DNA of 64,000 nt from Isoetes taiwanensis (lineage: Eukaryota > Streptophyta > Lycopodiopsida > Isoetales > Isoetaceae): NCBI GenBank assembly GCA_021234155.1, contig JAJEKV010000020.1, positions 7,734,563 through 7,798,562 of the forward strand. The letters are read 5' to 3'. Under the pieces are notes generated by a model that searched no databases, was not told the origin of the DNA, and saw nothing but the letters and a program-made list of their open reading frames with translations. Positions 1 to 12,172 of this stretch are shown here, in pieces. Both the position numbers and the translations under genes were made by a program. Position 1 is the first letter of the stretch, and the number at the start of each line of letters is the position of its first letter.

Positions 1-69
1 GTTTTAGGAACTGTCATTTTTACATCCATATGAAACCCCCCTGGAACCCCCTCTTATTGTGCTACATAT
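1..69 (+). repeat. Dispersed direct repeat, copy 1
   Basis: About 69 bases match 4726-4794 with few differences; the shared landmarks are 'acatccatatgaaa' and 'ttattgtgctacatat'. The two copies bracket roughly 4.7 kb. The copy begins at the window edge, so its left border is unknown. It could be a dispersed repeat family or the border of a duplicated segment. Confidence 0.6.
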
Positions 70-1072
70 TCTAAATGATGTGCACCCTGGACTACCACAG
101 TCGTCGAATCCATCGATCCTACGACCTAAATCGTATATTGGAGCCTCTTGGCACCTCTCGTTTCGCTTATGGTCATTCATGATTGGGGCACCTATGATTT
201 TAAAGTATGAAATATGACTTTGTCTAAGGTTTTGATGGAATATCGAGCTTCTATATGGCTTTGCCTAAGATTTTAGAATATGAAATATGGGGGCTCGATC
301 TATCAAAATAACGCAATTTTCTAATAAGACTACTTTGAGCAACACAACCAATGAGCTAATGTGATTATTTTTGGGTTGCCTCTAAGGGGGAAAACCCTCG
401 TCCATGTGGGTTTATGACATATTCCAGGTATGTACTGGTATATATATACTTGAAATATGCCATAAACTGCTCCAAACCCCTTATTGGCTATAAATTGGCA
501 GTCAATTATGTTGCTGGTCAGCTAATGTGGAAACTGGATAACGGTGCTTCTTTCTCAAAGGAGGCTATGGCGAATTTGATCCATAAGCCTACGGCAGTGC
601 GATGCGAAAAAGGTGTGAGATGCTGGAGCCTAAGAACTCTAGTCGGAATAATGGTACCATGTTGTGGATGTCTCACCTTAGAAAAATTCCAGCAGGATAC
701 TGAATCTTCTGGTAAGAGAAATGTCTGGAAATGTTATGATAGGAGCACTGAACGGTGGTTGGAGCAGAGACTAGTTTTTGATGTGTTAGTTGACAAATTG
801 AACAGATTAAATTTAAACCATTGGATTTGAAGAATAGCTTTTGATCATGGGTTCTTTGGAAAGGACCCACAGTGCCAAGGAATAGTGTGATCGCAGAAGA
901 TAGCTCTAAAATCTGATAATGTTCATTCTATTGCTACCACGAGGCATTTGTTCCTGAACTCCAGTCGAGGTTTTTGGTTTTTGTGTTCCCAAGAGAATAG
1001 CTTTTGATTATGTATTTCACCTTAAAATCATGCACAAATTTGGGGCCTTTGTTGTGAATCCCCTATTTGCAG
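70..1072. other. Non-coding stretch, no supported gene
   Basis: A 138-codon open frame at 414-830 exists, but it shows no recognisable family and no periodic protein-like composition. I see nothing else that can be supported here. Confidence 0.4.
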
Positions 1073-1178
1073 GATTGCTCTGTGATTCTTCTAGGGTGCT
1101 TGCATGCAATCCAGGTGAATATGAAAGTTTTTTGAAGCAGAAGCTTGATCTTGCCTGTGCTGCAATCGCCTTTACAAG
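1073..1178 (+). pseudogene. Candidate orphan internal exon
   Basis: This 106-base stretch has an acceptor (ctatttgcag, ending at 1072) and a donor (acaag|gtcaga). Its open frame contains NPGEYESFLKQKLDLACAA, which reads like a conserved amphipathic segment of a plant protein. I do not recognise the family with certainty. A second candidate exon with good splice sites lies at 2362-2476, but the two have incompatible phases for direct joining, so either an intermediate exon is missing or this is a relic of a larger gene. The frame and splice signals are seen; exon status is inferred. Confidence 0.35.
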
Positions 1179-2361
1179 GTCAGAAATTAGACAAGTTCAT
1201 CCATCTTGCTTGGCTATTCCTTTGAAGGTTATGCTACTTGGCACTATGCTTTCAAGATTTGTGGTTTTCTGTCGCGTTTGGAAATTTTCTTCACATGGAT
1301 TTTAATCAAACTTTTTATCTACAATTGCAGCATCATGAACATATTCAACACCTTATTTTAGTACGACCAACAGGATTCTCAGCAGAATCTAATAGATTTT
1401 CCTTTGTGTGGAGTGGTTTTTCTGAATGTTACTGTATACGATATTAAATGCAACTGGATTTAAAACAGGTTTTGCAACATCTGGATATGTTGAAACAAAC
1501 TTTTTATGCTATGATAATTCAGCTAGGTTTCTTTGACCCAGGGCTTTTGTAATCTATAGGATGCAATCTTTTATAGGCCACAATCTGTTGGCTATGTTGG
1601 CTATATTGTGACTTTGGCAATGAGCAGGCATGCATCCATGGAGATCAGTACATTTTCGCATTTAGCATTAAAGATAGATAGTATTTTTACGTCATGCCAC
1701 ATTGGCAGCAATAGCATGTACTGAAAGAGATATTTAGGCATTTGCCGCTGAATTCGTCTCTTAGTGTCCCACAATGCCCAGGTAATTGCTAAGGGAATGA
1801 TACATCCGTTCCTGGGTTACTAACAAACATGTGTTAGGTGCTAGAAACAGGTAAATATTCATTTTCTATGTGTGCTTGCATTGGATGGTGGGCAAGAGCT
1901 TGCACTGATATTGCTGTCTTTCTACTATGAATGTGCAATCACAATGATGCTCATAATAAAGAAATTCAACGAAATATTATGTTCCGCATTTCTTGTGACT
2001 CAAAACATTATGAACTCTTTGTAGTGTTGCCATGCTCGTATTGCAATTTCAAATGCTCAACTAGGTTTGTCGGGGCGTCAATTGAGAATATTTATTTTGG
2101 AATGGATTTGAAGCATTGCCTTGCTGTTTGTCCGATGCTGTGACTTTTTAAAATTGCAGATAAATGCATCATTATTGCAGCTTGCTATTGCTCTTGATAA
2201 CCTTATGTAAAATTGTACTTTCATGTTTGCAAGGGGGGGTGAGCAGAGGATTTTAATTCACATCTCGTTATCTCAGAGATATTCTGGTTGCATTGACGCA
2301 TATAGGTATTTAAATTCGCATTGCACATGCTATTAATACTAAAACCTGTGATGTTTTGCAG

Positions 2362-2476
2362 GCTTTGTCCGATATCAAGATGAGAAAGAAAAAGGAATGC
2401 TTGCATTTGGGGATACCTTTTTAAATGTTGGATCCATTGATGATGAGCTGTATACGAATATCATGTCTACAACCGG
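2362..2476 (+). pseudogene. Candidate orphan internal exon
   Basis: An acceptor (tgttttgcag) precedes an open frame of about 38 codons containing EKGMLAFGDTFLNVGSIDDE, and a donor follows (accgg|gtaatt). The bounded open frame and protein-like composition suggest an exon, possibly of the same gene as 1073-1178. No start, stop or further exons were identified, and the product is not recognised. Confidence 0.33.
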
Positions 2477-3978
2477 GTAATTTTCATGCTAGGTTTTACA
2501 CAATAGCAAAGTTTATAGGATCATAGATAGAAATCTAAGGCTCAAAAGTCTGCTGCACAGAGCTCTTTTTCATGAATAATGGGATTTCTGAAGCAGCAGG
2601 CTTGCTATTTTTGAGCTTTCACTGTGTTGGAGAAAGGTCAAAGTATTACATTTTCAAAGAACAGACATTCTATTTTTGATCTTTTACCATGTTGGAGAAT
2701 CACCCTGAAAGTCCAGATGCTTCTATTCTTGGCCCAATTGTGCATGCATTGTAGGGCAGAAGGAATTGTATGATCAACAGCTTCTTCATTCAAGGAGAGC
2801 CATTTTGCTTTATTATGCTGATGTGCTTCATCATGGATACATAGTTGTAACATCTCAACAGTCCTCTTTGTTCTTTTTTCTTTTGTTAGCTCCAATAAGC
2901 AGACTTCAAGGAAGTTAGATTAAAGTACGTAATCCTTCTATTTCTAGATGTCTATTGTCAAGTGTTTGGCTGGCAAAATTCTCATCTCTATTGCTGCGTT
3001 TCCTCTGTTTTATCTTTGTTCCTTTGCCACCACCGATATACAACAAAAGCAAACATTGTTTCTCTGTTCCCATTGCCGTCAATATAAGGAGTAGACGCTG
3101 GTAATGCGAATTCAACAACTCAGAAAATGGCAGCACATGGACATGTAATTGACGCCTTCCAAATTTAATCTCGACCCTATGCAGGTAACAGCTTAATATG
3201 AATTCAACAACTCAGAAAAATAGGACATGTAATTGACGCCTTCCACATTTAATCTCGACCCTATGCAGGTTACAACTTAATATAATGCTTTTTTTTGTTA
3301 TTTTCTGCTCAAGACTCGTGTAACTGACATCAGATTAACATGTTGGCTTATTTTTGTTACTTTTTGCTTAGAACTTGTGCAATTGGCACTAAGGGATTGT
3401 CTCTGTACGAAGTTTGGCATCTAATCCTCTCTTTCTGTTGGGGCAGCTATTAAGGTAATTCAAATTGGTGGAGGTTTTAGCCCTGCACCATTTGTCCTAG
3501 ACTTCTCTTGGTAGTGGCTTTTGGTTTACCAGGAATATTTTGCTAGCAAATGGCTACTTGATTGCATGCATTTCAAAGGTTTTGAAAACCATTAGCTTAT
3601 TTTGATGACAGGAAAGGAATGATCCAAGCATAGAGACTTATACAGTATAGAGACTCATCTCGCTTGGTTCATGTATAATAGGTTCTACACCAATTGATGC
3701 CATTGAATTGATTGAAAGTCTAATTGTGTCATGGCTACTTTATGAGGCTGCATTTCTGATAATGAAATTTTGGCCACTGCTAAAAAAGCATAATGTTTTA
3801 TTTCGTTTCTTTATCTCATAGTGACAAATGCCAATTCATCTGGAAACGCCTGCCAGACAGTGCCACTTTTCTATTGTTTATATTGATTGTCATACAACAG
3901 ATACATCATGCTCGTGGCCTTTATTACATTATAGTATGTAGCTTTGCTTTGTAGAAATATATCTAAATACTTTTTGAA
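2477..3978. other. Non-coding stretch with a small tandem duplication
   Basis: No coding signal was recognised. The only structure seen is the tandem duplication at 3108-3283; the rest is AT-rich, intron-like or intergenic sequence. Confidence 0.4.
3108..3283 (+). repeat. Tandem duplication, two units of 92 and 84 bp
   Basis: Units 3108-3199 and 3200-3283 both begin 'gaattcaacaactcagaaaa' and both contain 'aatctcgaccctatgcaggt'. The second unit lacks a few bases after the shared opening and has a handful of substitutions. It is non-coding. Confidence 0.85.
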
Positions 3979-4150
3979 ATGGGAACAAGCATGGATAGAA
4001 AGGGAATAGAACCAGATGCTATTACTTTCATGTGCGTTTTTACAACACGTGGACATTCCAGCTTAGTGTTTAAGGGCAGAAGCTTTTTTGAGGCAATGAG
4101 AGAGGAGTATGGAATTGTTGCAAATGCACACCATTATAGTTGCATGGCCG
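3979..4150 (+). pseudogene. PPR protein fragment (pentatricopeptide repeat relic)
   Basis: The frame reads GIEPDAITFMCV, then a diverged 'GHSSLVFKGRSFFEAMREEY', then a segment ending HHYSCM. This is the typical order of a plant PLS-class PPR protein: a repeat beginning with the GxxPDxxTF motif, the HxGLVxxGxxxFxxM helix pair, then the start of the next repeat. Full-length members have many repeats and run to several hundred residues; here only about 57 residues survive and flanking sequence is closed in all frames. It is therefore a truncated relic, probably from an organellar RNA-editing or RNA-processing factor. The motif match is seen; its origin from a full gene is inferred. Confidence 0.72.
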
Positions 4151-4469
4151 TGTTTGTAGTATGGGGATAACATGGGGACTTGTGCAAACTTGAATGTAAC
4201 TATTTTGAGGCATTGTAGATAGTCTATTAAGGTTTTGTGAAATAACGTGTAAACATTGTGAAAGGTTTTGGACTTAACATTCCCTAATGTTGTTTCAATG
4301 GAATTTTGTGAAGAATCGTAGATTGTTGACATTCTGTGTAAATTTCCATATTCTTGTTATAAAATATTACATTTGAACCCCCCATATAATCTGTAAAGAC
4401 AAATAATGTTGCCACATATGGAATTAGACCATTGTAAAGTGCAAGACCATTAGCAATTGCAAACAAAAG

Positions 4470-4518
4470 AAACAAAAAACAAAAAAACAAAAAAACAAAA
4501 AAAAAAAAAAAAAAAAAA

Positions 4519-4554
<36 letters not shown>

Positions 4555-4564
4555 AAAAAAAACA
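4470..4564 (+). repeat. A-rich simple repeat with C interruptions
   Basis: A long run of A broken by single C residues. Reading frames across it on both strands (poly-Lys/Asn or poly-Phe) are artefacts of the composition. It could be the degraded poly-A tail of a retroposed copy, but no body was identified. Confidence 0.85.
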
Positions 4565-4725
4565 AACGCAACCGCCCAGACTAAAAAAGGCCAGACACAC
4601 AAAACAAGAAACAAGAAAACACACTCTGCCGGAGGGCAACCCATCGTGCGCAGCACCTTGTTTTTTTAAATCTATGTTTTTTTTTTATAACAACCCACTC
4701 AATTGTTTTTGAAATATGGTCTATG

Positions 4726-4794
4726 GTTTCAGGAATTGTCATTTTGACATCCATATGAAATCCCCGTGGAACCTCATATTATTGTGCTACATAT
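4726..4794 (+). repeat. Dispersed direct repeat, copy 2
   Basis: Partner of 1-69. Same order of landmarks, with small substitutions and a shorter C run after 'catatgaaa'. Confidence 0.6.
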
Positions 4795-6486
4795 GGAAGG
4801 CTCAAGTCACTAAAGACCTGCCCTTAACGTAAAAAGTCATGCCTGGATTTCTCTTATAAAATAGAGCAGAAGGATTTATAATCATTTGAGCTGTCTCTCT
4901 CTGTACGACTAAGATCTCAGGTTACGACATCCATTACTGGTTGATGCATGGAATGACGCCATGTTTGATCCAATAAGAGAAAATAAGCATTCCATTCTAA
5001 TAATTTGAATCATTTGATCTAATAATCACTAGTTTAGTTTTTTTATCGGGCGAGACATAAGTTCGCAATCCCTTGAATTTTGTTAGCCAAATTTCGGGTC
5101 CAACCTAGCAAATAATCTTCAATAACATAACAAGGAGGGTAAGAGATTTCTTCGCCATGGCCATGGTTGCTGAGCGATGGCCAATTTAATGCTTCTCATC
5201 TACAGCAAATGCATGTCCATACATATCAAGCAAAATGAGCCCAGATATTTCTGATCTCGACTGCCACACAAAGTAAACACGAGTTGCAGTTGCAGCATAA
5301 AAGCAAACTGTAAAAGTAAAGACTATCATAGAAAAAAAAAAACAAATTAGCTTGATGAGGGGCTGACAATGAAACAAGCCAGGAAGAAAAGAAGGAGGGA
5401 AGAACGGCAAGATTGCAACATGTTCTATCTCCTCCGTGGGTGGGTGGGGGTTTTTTTTTTTTTTTGGCTTTTCTAATTTCGACGGCCATCGATGGTGAAA
5501 GTTATAGATCCAAAGGCATATCCAACTGCCACATCAGGTTTTAGTGAGGTCGAGGTGCGACGTGGACAGCCTAGAATAGCAAGAAAGGTTGCAGGCTTGG
5601 TTGCATAGGAAAGGGCATTTTTTTTATGTGACAAAGTGCTTGAAGCAGAGGTGCGATTTTGCCAAACATAGATAGATTGCCTATGCCGATATAGACAAAG
5701 AATCATTTTTACTATGCCTTGCCTAGGAGACAGATTATTCTCCAAATGTTGTTGCCTATGACGACATCTACAAGAAACAATTTTTTTTCTTGTCACTTGC
5801 CTAAGACTTCATAGACCATATCATTTTTATTTTTTACCTCTTGCCCATGCTCTTATGTTTCTATGCCTTTATAGAAGTGATAATTTTTTGTTTTATTAAC
5901 TTGTGCACAGGTTGAAGATAGATTCTAAATGGTCACTGATTATCAGAGTTACGATTTCGAAGAAAGCATTCTCCACTCCAACATAACAAGAATGGACTTG
6001 ACAAATATTTTCCAGCAAGTCTTGCAGTTCTTAAAAGCTTACAAACTTGTCAACCATTCTAGAAGTCTCAATGATACTTTCTAGTTCTATGGCAAGTACA
6101 ACTTGCGCCCGTGCCTATGCCTATGTCTGTGCCTTGAGGAAAGGGAGGAAATGTTTTGATAAAGACTCTGTAGCTTTCATTAGATTGAGAATTAGTTATC
6201 TGTATAGAGTATGCCTGATGGGAATCTTGGTGCTAATAGTGCTGATGGTAGTGTCAAGCCAACAAGTTTTGAGGTTCAATTGCCATTCACACGGAATAAA
6301 AATGGTCTTGCAGATTTTACTAAATCATTCCTCTTGATGAGATAGAGAAATGGGAGGAACCAATGGAGCAATTGAACCTATTCTCGTTATTACTGGTATT
6401 ATTGCAGTTGTTGAAAGAAGACGACAAAGAACCTCTTGTTGATAAAGAGGCTCCTCTTGATCTTTGAGTTTCTATCATCTGAGAGG

Positions 6487-6574
6487 TGATACTTGCACCT
6501 TTTAAAGTGTTGCTTACTTAAGTTGAAAAATGATACTTGCACCTTTTAAAGTGTTGCTTACTTAAGTTGAAAAA
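6487..6574 (+). repeat. Perfect 44-bp tandem duplication
   Basis: Two adjacent identical 44-base units (6487-6530 and 6531-6574), each starting 'tgatacttgcacctttt' and ending 'aagttgaaaaa'. The identity implies a recent event. Confidence 0.92.
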
Positions 6575-6970
6575 TATATCTAATTTTCTTTTTTTTATAT
6601 CTTCTTCCATTGTGTAATTATTTTCTTAATGCACATTGTATTTTATAGTTGTCTTGGAAAAATGCTTGTTTCAAATTGCAACCTATTAGTTTAAACAATT
6701 TTCACAATAAAAACCTTCAAAACAACCAAAATTTCAATTTTTAGAAAAGGTATCTGCAATTGCACTACAGGTCATTAGTGCATTTGCTAGGTCCTATAGT
6801 TAATCAAAATTTATGCTTTATTGTAAGATTTATTTAAACTATTAAAGTGAGGGCTTCTTGTATTACCGGTTGATATGCTACATCTGAAGAGACATATTAT
6901 GCTCAAGGGTGAACCTTGTTCATTTTTAGCACTTGGGCTTCATCTAAAACTTTATATCCAGAGAACATGG

Positions 6971-7015
6971 AATAGAATAGAATAGAATAGAATAGAATAG
7001 AATAGTGGCACCCTT
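6971..7015 (+). repeat. (AATAG)9 microsatellite
   Basis: Nine uninterrupted AATAG units. The reverse-complement motif family recurs at 22171-22203. Confidence 0.95.
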
Positions 7016-8160
7016 AAAATGGTTGATGGGTTCCACTAATTGAGAATATGGACTTCTTGTCGTCGCACATAACCAAAAGTTTAGAATATGTGATTTGTGC
7101 ACAGATTTATTCTTATAAACTTGCAATATATACACCATGTGCATTCTCTAGCAAAACATGGAAGAACATGGTCTCCTACCTCAGATCTAGACACATCTTC
7201 ATCAATGCTTTCTATAAATATGCAAAAAATGTAAAATGATACATTTTGCAAGTTTTTAAAAGCAAAAGTAACCCGAAGAGAGAGCTTTTGATGAGAGTAC
7301 CCTACAACTTCATGTCCAAGAATATTTCATGTGTCTGCAATTTGAAGATGATTAAAATAGACTGTTGTCTTCTTTGAGTGATGACAAGAAAATATGAGAA
7401 AGAAAAATAAGATAGAGCAGGGCTACCCTTCCCAAACAAATAGGACATCAATGTCGCATAGCCAAATGTGGATTTTTGATCCAGCCTGAGGAGGATCTAC
7501 AAAATTCCATGTTTGTCTTTTCTGATTTAAGAAATAATTTCATTATGCATAAGATAAAACAATGCCAAAAATCCCAGGCTTACCATCCTAGTCATATCAA
7601 TCACTGTATTGTCTTTTCAATATGCTTCATGTCCACAAGGCCTGTCAAATAAAGATACTTATCTCATGATCCCCCAAAAAAAAAAAAAAAAAAAACCACC
7701 CCACCCTAAGTGCCATCTAAAGTATTGATCATGGTAAGATATGTTTTCTTCAACTTGATCCTCAGATGTTCAGTGAAAGATAATCTTGAGGCTGCTAATA
7801 TTTCTCCATATGTAAGGCAAGTAGACTGTGGAAAAGGCAAGCTGATTGTGGATCAACCTTCCAAAGACTTAAATATCTCAATATTTTTGGGGGACAAGGA
7901 ATGGGTTTTCAATTTCAGATCCTTGCAAAGAGAAAGACAAAGCTAGTTTAGACAATTCAGTTCACAAAAAGGCCAGAAGAAAAACTTACCTCATGTTCAA
8001 AATGGCTCTGTTGCAATGGTCATTGCATGCAAGTGGGATCAATTGACTACCATATTTAGGGAAGCCCTTGAAGCAAAGCACGGAATAAGATCGATGAATG
8101 TACATGAGGAAACTCTTCTTTGAAAAGCTATGGATGCATGCAACAACATCCATTGCGTTT

Positions 8161-8430
8161 TTTGGCGACATTTCCTTTTCCAGAGTGTATTCTTTGTTGG
8201 TGACAATATTTCTTTTTCGGGGGTCTATTCTTTATTGGATTCTATCCCAAACAACCTTACATTGAATGTGATACTGGGCAGCCTCGAACTCTGAGATATA
8301 TTATTTGTTCTAGAACTAGTATATTACCACTAGACTAAACAACCAGTGAACACGACTCTGGGCAGCCACACACTCGAGATGTATTATTTGTTCTGAAACT
8401 AAGTATGTTACCACTAAATTAAATACCCAG
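8161..8430 (-). mobile_element. tRNA-derived SINE with a doubled tRNA-like head
   Basis: On the minus strand, 8346-8272 opens with GGTTGTTTAGTCTAGTGGTA, which holds a good RNA polymerase III A box (TAGTCTAGTGG, 8337-8327). A B-box-like AGTTCGAGGCT follows 37 bases later (8290-8280). Immediately upstream, 8430-8354 is a diverged second copy of the same head with a decayed A box (TAATTTAGTGG) and a poor B box. Downstream (8271 to about 8161) the body contains two similar ~37-base segments beginning AAAGAATA. This arrangement is that of a plant tRNA-related SINE. The promoter boxes are seen; the family name and the 3' border are not established. Confidence 0.6.
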
Positions 8431-9131
8431 ATGCAAGGAATTAGAGGGATTGTTAGTAGATGCAAGGAATGTAGGTTGCAAACTTATCTAGAAAAGAAGA
8501 GAAGTAGGTTGGTGGGATTGTGTACACATCAACACGGTGGATTGTTACTAGCTTAATGTACCCTATCATTGAATAAATGTATGGAAGGATAGAGGGTGTC
8601 TTTCATAGATGCATATTTGGTAAAGACTAGGTCAAATTCCTTTGATAATCCTAGTCTCTGGTAGAAATTTGGTAATTGGCATTACCTAAATTTATATGTT
8701 TGCTTTGACGGATTTTACTTTACATAAAAATGACAACCCTTTATATCCGAAAAGCATTTGCTGGTAGAGTTAGGTTCCCGATGTGCAGACTAATTGCCGC
8801 ATTGAGCCCACGTTTGCTCACAGAGCAATCTGTATTCGAGTGTATTATTTCGGTTTATTCTATGATACCTGATCTGGGTTCGAAATTTCTTTTTTGATTA
8901 AGTCGCTCATGCCGATGAATGCAGACAAGAGGGCTTTTGTTTGGATCTGTTTTGGCCTAAAAGTATCGCTTTACATTCTTGGGGTTTGATTGCCTGAATT
9001 GGGCTTCCTTTGATGCAACCCAAAAGGACCTGTAAGCAGAATGTACAAATTAGGCTTCAAAGGTACCCTTTACTGCGCGCATGAAATGTTTCCTTTTTTA
9101 CCATGGGGTAAAAATTGGCAAGAAAGACTGT

Positions 9132-9138
9132 AGGGTTT
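9132..9138 (+). promoter_or_regulatory. telo-box-like AGGGTTT
   Basis: AGGGTTT sits 21 bases before the start codon at 9159. This reverse-complement telo-box (AAACCCT) is common near starts of plant housekeeping genes. Placement supports a real gene start; function is inferred. Confidence 0.4.
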
Positions 9139-9158
9139 CTCAGATCTAATACAGAGAT

Positions 9159-10293
9159 ATGGCACAGGTTGTGGCAGCAGGTTTAGACAGATTCCGGTGT
9201 TCATACAAGAAGATTACTATTATTCTTTGTGCAGCTAACGTGTTGGTTGTACTCTATGTGCTTCATAATCTTCTCGCACCTCTCTATTTGCGTTCTTCAG
9301 GGATGAGAAATTTTCAACAAGGTCTGGTTTTCGATTTTGCTAATTGTATTACTGTTCTTATTTTATTTTCCAACATCTCTGTTATCTGGTTGTACATGCA
9401 ATTGAGTTGAGTAGTGTTAGTGCAGTGACCAGATATTCAGAGACTGAACTCAGGCGTATACAAGAATCTATTGAAGCAAGGAAAGCAGTGGAACCTCAAG
9501 AATTGATCAAAAGAGTAGGTTTTGACACTTCTGTCCTATATTTGAACATAAAGAGTACCTAATTGCAGGTTGCTCTTCCAGGTTAAGGAAATTCAGCAAG
9601 AAACTGAGGCAGATCTACAAAAAGTAAAAACTGCAGGGAATCACAGGCATAAAGCTGCTGAAGAGCTTGCAAAGCGTCTGAACGAGCTTAAAGAAATTAA
9701 CAGCCAAATGAACCAACAAGGTTTGTATACTGTCTTGCTTATTTGCTGTACTTACCTACTGGCATAGACAAACATGCAGGCATGAATTTTGAGCTTCTTT
9801 AGTGCTTCTAATTTCTTAAACATATCCTTCTTGCCATTGGCTCCCCCTGATCAACCAATTTTATGCATTAAACCATTGGAAGCCACACTGAAAAGCTAAT
9901 ATCAGGATGTTTTGGCAACTTATTTACTTCTTTAGTAGACGGTAAATAGCATCTGCATTCTATGAAAGGACAAAGTGTTTTACCAAAAGGCAGAAAATAA
10001 AGTCTTTTCTTCCATTTAACTAGGTTCTCAATGTCAATCTGAAATTGTTAACAAGGATTATTTTTTTTAAAGATTCACCATAGCTATTGTTGATTACTTT
10101 AGGCCTGAAGTATTTCTTTAGCTGCTCCATTCTTGCTCTCATGAATTTTTTGATAATCTCATTAGCTATAATGTCTTTAATTGGAGTCAAGACACTTAAA
10201 GATAATCTCTTTTCAGCCTTGGAAGAATGGAGAAGAAAGAAGATGGAAGATGCAAGAAAACGTGAAGCAACAAAAGCTTTATCACATGATTGA
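9159..10293 (+). CDS. Conserved plant protein, one membrane segment plus coiled-coil tail (4 exons, 155 aa)
   Basis: The coding exons are 9159-9321, 9426-9514, 9582-9720 and 10217-10293 (163+89+139+77 = 468 bases). The splice borders are GT..AG and the phases join without a stop. Residues 1-18 are polar and basic. Residues about 19-42 are hydrophobic (a likely membrane anchor, around IILCAANVLVVLYVLH). From about residue 56 the chain is charged and helical, with ELRRIQESIEARKAVEP, then KEIQQETEADLQ, and a C-terminal segment EEWRRKKMEDARKREA. This layout matches a small plant protein family that I remember only as uncharacterised. I chose the ATG because it directly precedes the conserved N-terminus and follows a telo-box. 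It is the only clearly intact host gene here. Function is unknown; a membrane-anchored coiled-coil partner protein is a reasonable inference. Confidence 0.82.
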
Positions 10294-11696
10294 TAACAGT
10301 GTGTTAGGTTATATCTTTCTCAATGTTGGAGTAAGACAGCCAAGCCATTGATGCAGCATGTTCTTTTTTTTATCACCTCACGATGTCATTTATGATGTCA
10401 GTGTGTCATTGAAGCTGTTGCTGTGAGGTGATTCAGTGTGGTGACAAGAAGCAGATTTTGCATTGTGATCATAGAAAATTGCTTTTTGAAATTGGGGACT
10501 TCATTACAATCCCTTTTAGGAAAATGTTTTGTAATTGACTGGAGTAATTTTATAAAAATGAAATTGTATATTTTATTTGATTCAATAGTATTTTTGCACC
10601 TGGTGTAAAATATTGCAGACACAGAAATGGTGTTTTGGTTGTTGTAACAGCAAATTAAGTGGCAGCCAGAACATATTCGGTCCTTGTATGGAGTATCTTT
10701 GTCCCGGCCAACTATGTTGGGAAACAAATATCACTTGGCACTGCCTCGGTCGGCATGATACATGTTCCTTAAATATTAAATGTCACCCCATGATTTCTTA
10801 ATCGTATGGAAGAAGTATTTAAAATTTCAACAATATTTCACGACCACTGTCCGGGCGTGCATGGACGTTGTAAGTGAGTTAGTCTATGGCAAACTTGCGA
10901 GAAGTTTTATTACATAGTGAATTGAGTCAAAGCAAATGAAGGAAAAAGGCGTGTATTTAACATCTAATATCATTCCACAACCATGGGCATATTAAGATGA
11001 ACCTAAGATTTTGGTTTTTTTTTTTTTGGATTTTGGTTTGATTTAAAGTTCTAGAAGTCAAGAATCTCACATCAAGAAGTTTTAAATTTCTTGTAGAAAA
11101 GAAGCATTTCTTTACGTCCATCCAACATCGTTTCATAACAAGGCCATGCTATTAACATCAACCTAAGAATTTGTTTTATTTTTCATCACGATAGGTACCA
11201 CGAATTAAAATTCTAGAAATCTAGAATCTCAAGTTTTGGATCTCTTACAAAGAAGGGAAAGAAAAGGAAATGAAGGGAGGAAGAATGTATTTAATGCCCA
11301 ACAAGATTTTCACAACCATGGATCATGCATTAAGATGAACCTATGATTTTGTTTTCGAAGAATGCCAATTCATTCACAAGTCACACAAGTGGTATATTTG
11401 CTTAATGACTATGAAATAAGAGGTTATTCTGCTTAAACTTTAAGCTTGTACCTGAGTAACTAGCAATAAAGTCATGCATCAATTGTGTTTCCATTAACTT
11501 CCTGCATGACAATCCAAGTTGTGATGTTGTCATGGTCACTTATATGTGTCGTATTCATGCTTGCATTTTCATATACTACAGTAGTATCGTCCAACTATCT
11601 TTGTTCATTTGCCCTATCTATGAATGTATGCAGATTATCATAATGCCTGAGGCATAATCTCGAAGGAACACCACCACCATTTTGATAATTGGATGA
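10294..11696. other. 3' flank and intergenic stretch
   Basis: This is probably the 3' UTR of the preceding gene, followed by AT-rich intergenic DNA. A loosely repeated theme ('catgg...attaagatgaacctaagatttt') recurs at about 10980, 11150 and 11320 with spacing near 170 bases, suggesting an old, diverged tandem repeat. No gene was recognised. Confidence 0.4.
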
Positions 11697-11701
11697 AAAT
11701 C
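11697..11701 (+). repeat. Target-site duplication AAATC (left)
   Basis: AAATC directly precedes the left LTR and is repeated exactly at 14083-14087 after the right LTR. Five bases is the usual LTR-retrotransposon TSD length. Confidence 0.85.
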
Positions 11702-11919
11702 TCTTAGATATAGAACAATGGAGAAATATTGGATAATGATGAATATGAGCCAAACGTGGCTTGTACACAGATATGGGTAAGTACCTACAAAAGGACATGT
11801 CTCTATACTAGAGGACATGTCTCTTCACATGACTAGGATTGCCACCTAGGCGTGGTCACATGGCACTTGCCATATCATCAATCCTTGATCTATATGATCA
11901 CTAATATTATATTCTAACA
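11702..11919 (-). repeat. 3' LTR (minus orientation), 218 bp
   Basis: Near-identical to 13879-14082, but 14 bases longer. It retains 'ccatatcatcaatc', which the other copy has lost between two CTTG tetramers. Confidence 0.9.
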
Positions 11920-11928
11920 CTCCCCCTT
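11920..11928 (-). other. Polypurine tract AAGGGGGAG
   Basis: On the minus strand the purine run AAGGGGGAG abuts the TGTTAGA start of the 3' LTR, the position expected for plus-strand priming. Confidence 0.75.
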
Positions 11929-12172
11929 GATCAATAGATCAAGAAGGATTGAACTCTCCTTTGGCAAATCTCCCCCTTAATGGAGAGAATTCAAATGCCC
12001 TTCGAATTTGAGAATTCAAACTCTAAACTCTAGCTTACTAGATCATAATGCTACGAGGATGCCTAGATCATATAAGTTAGGCCTTCTCCCCCTTGATCTA
12101 TAGCATCCGAGAAATGCTAAGATCTTACAATGGGATCCTCAATATTATGACTGCTATCTCAGATTCTAGACA

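Larger units (their letters stand above)
4795..8160. other. Intergenic stretch with simple repeats
   Basis: No frame shows a recognisable family. Structures seen are a 44-bp tandem duplication (6487-6574), an (AATAG) microsatellite (6971-7015), and homopolymer A/T tracts near 5330, 5450 and 7675. A short degenerate pattern around 'ttgcctatg' recurs several times at 5665-5860. Confidence 0.4.

Noticed and set aside
4284-4669. Poly-Phe and poly-Lys open frames
   Set aside because: Artefact of the A-rich simple repeat.
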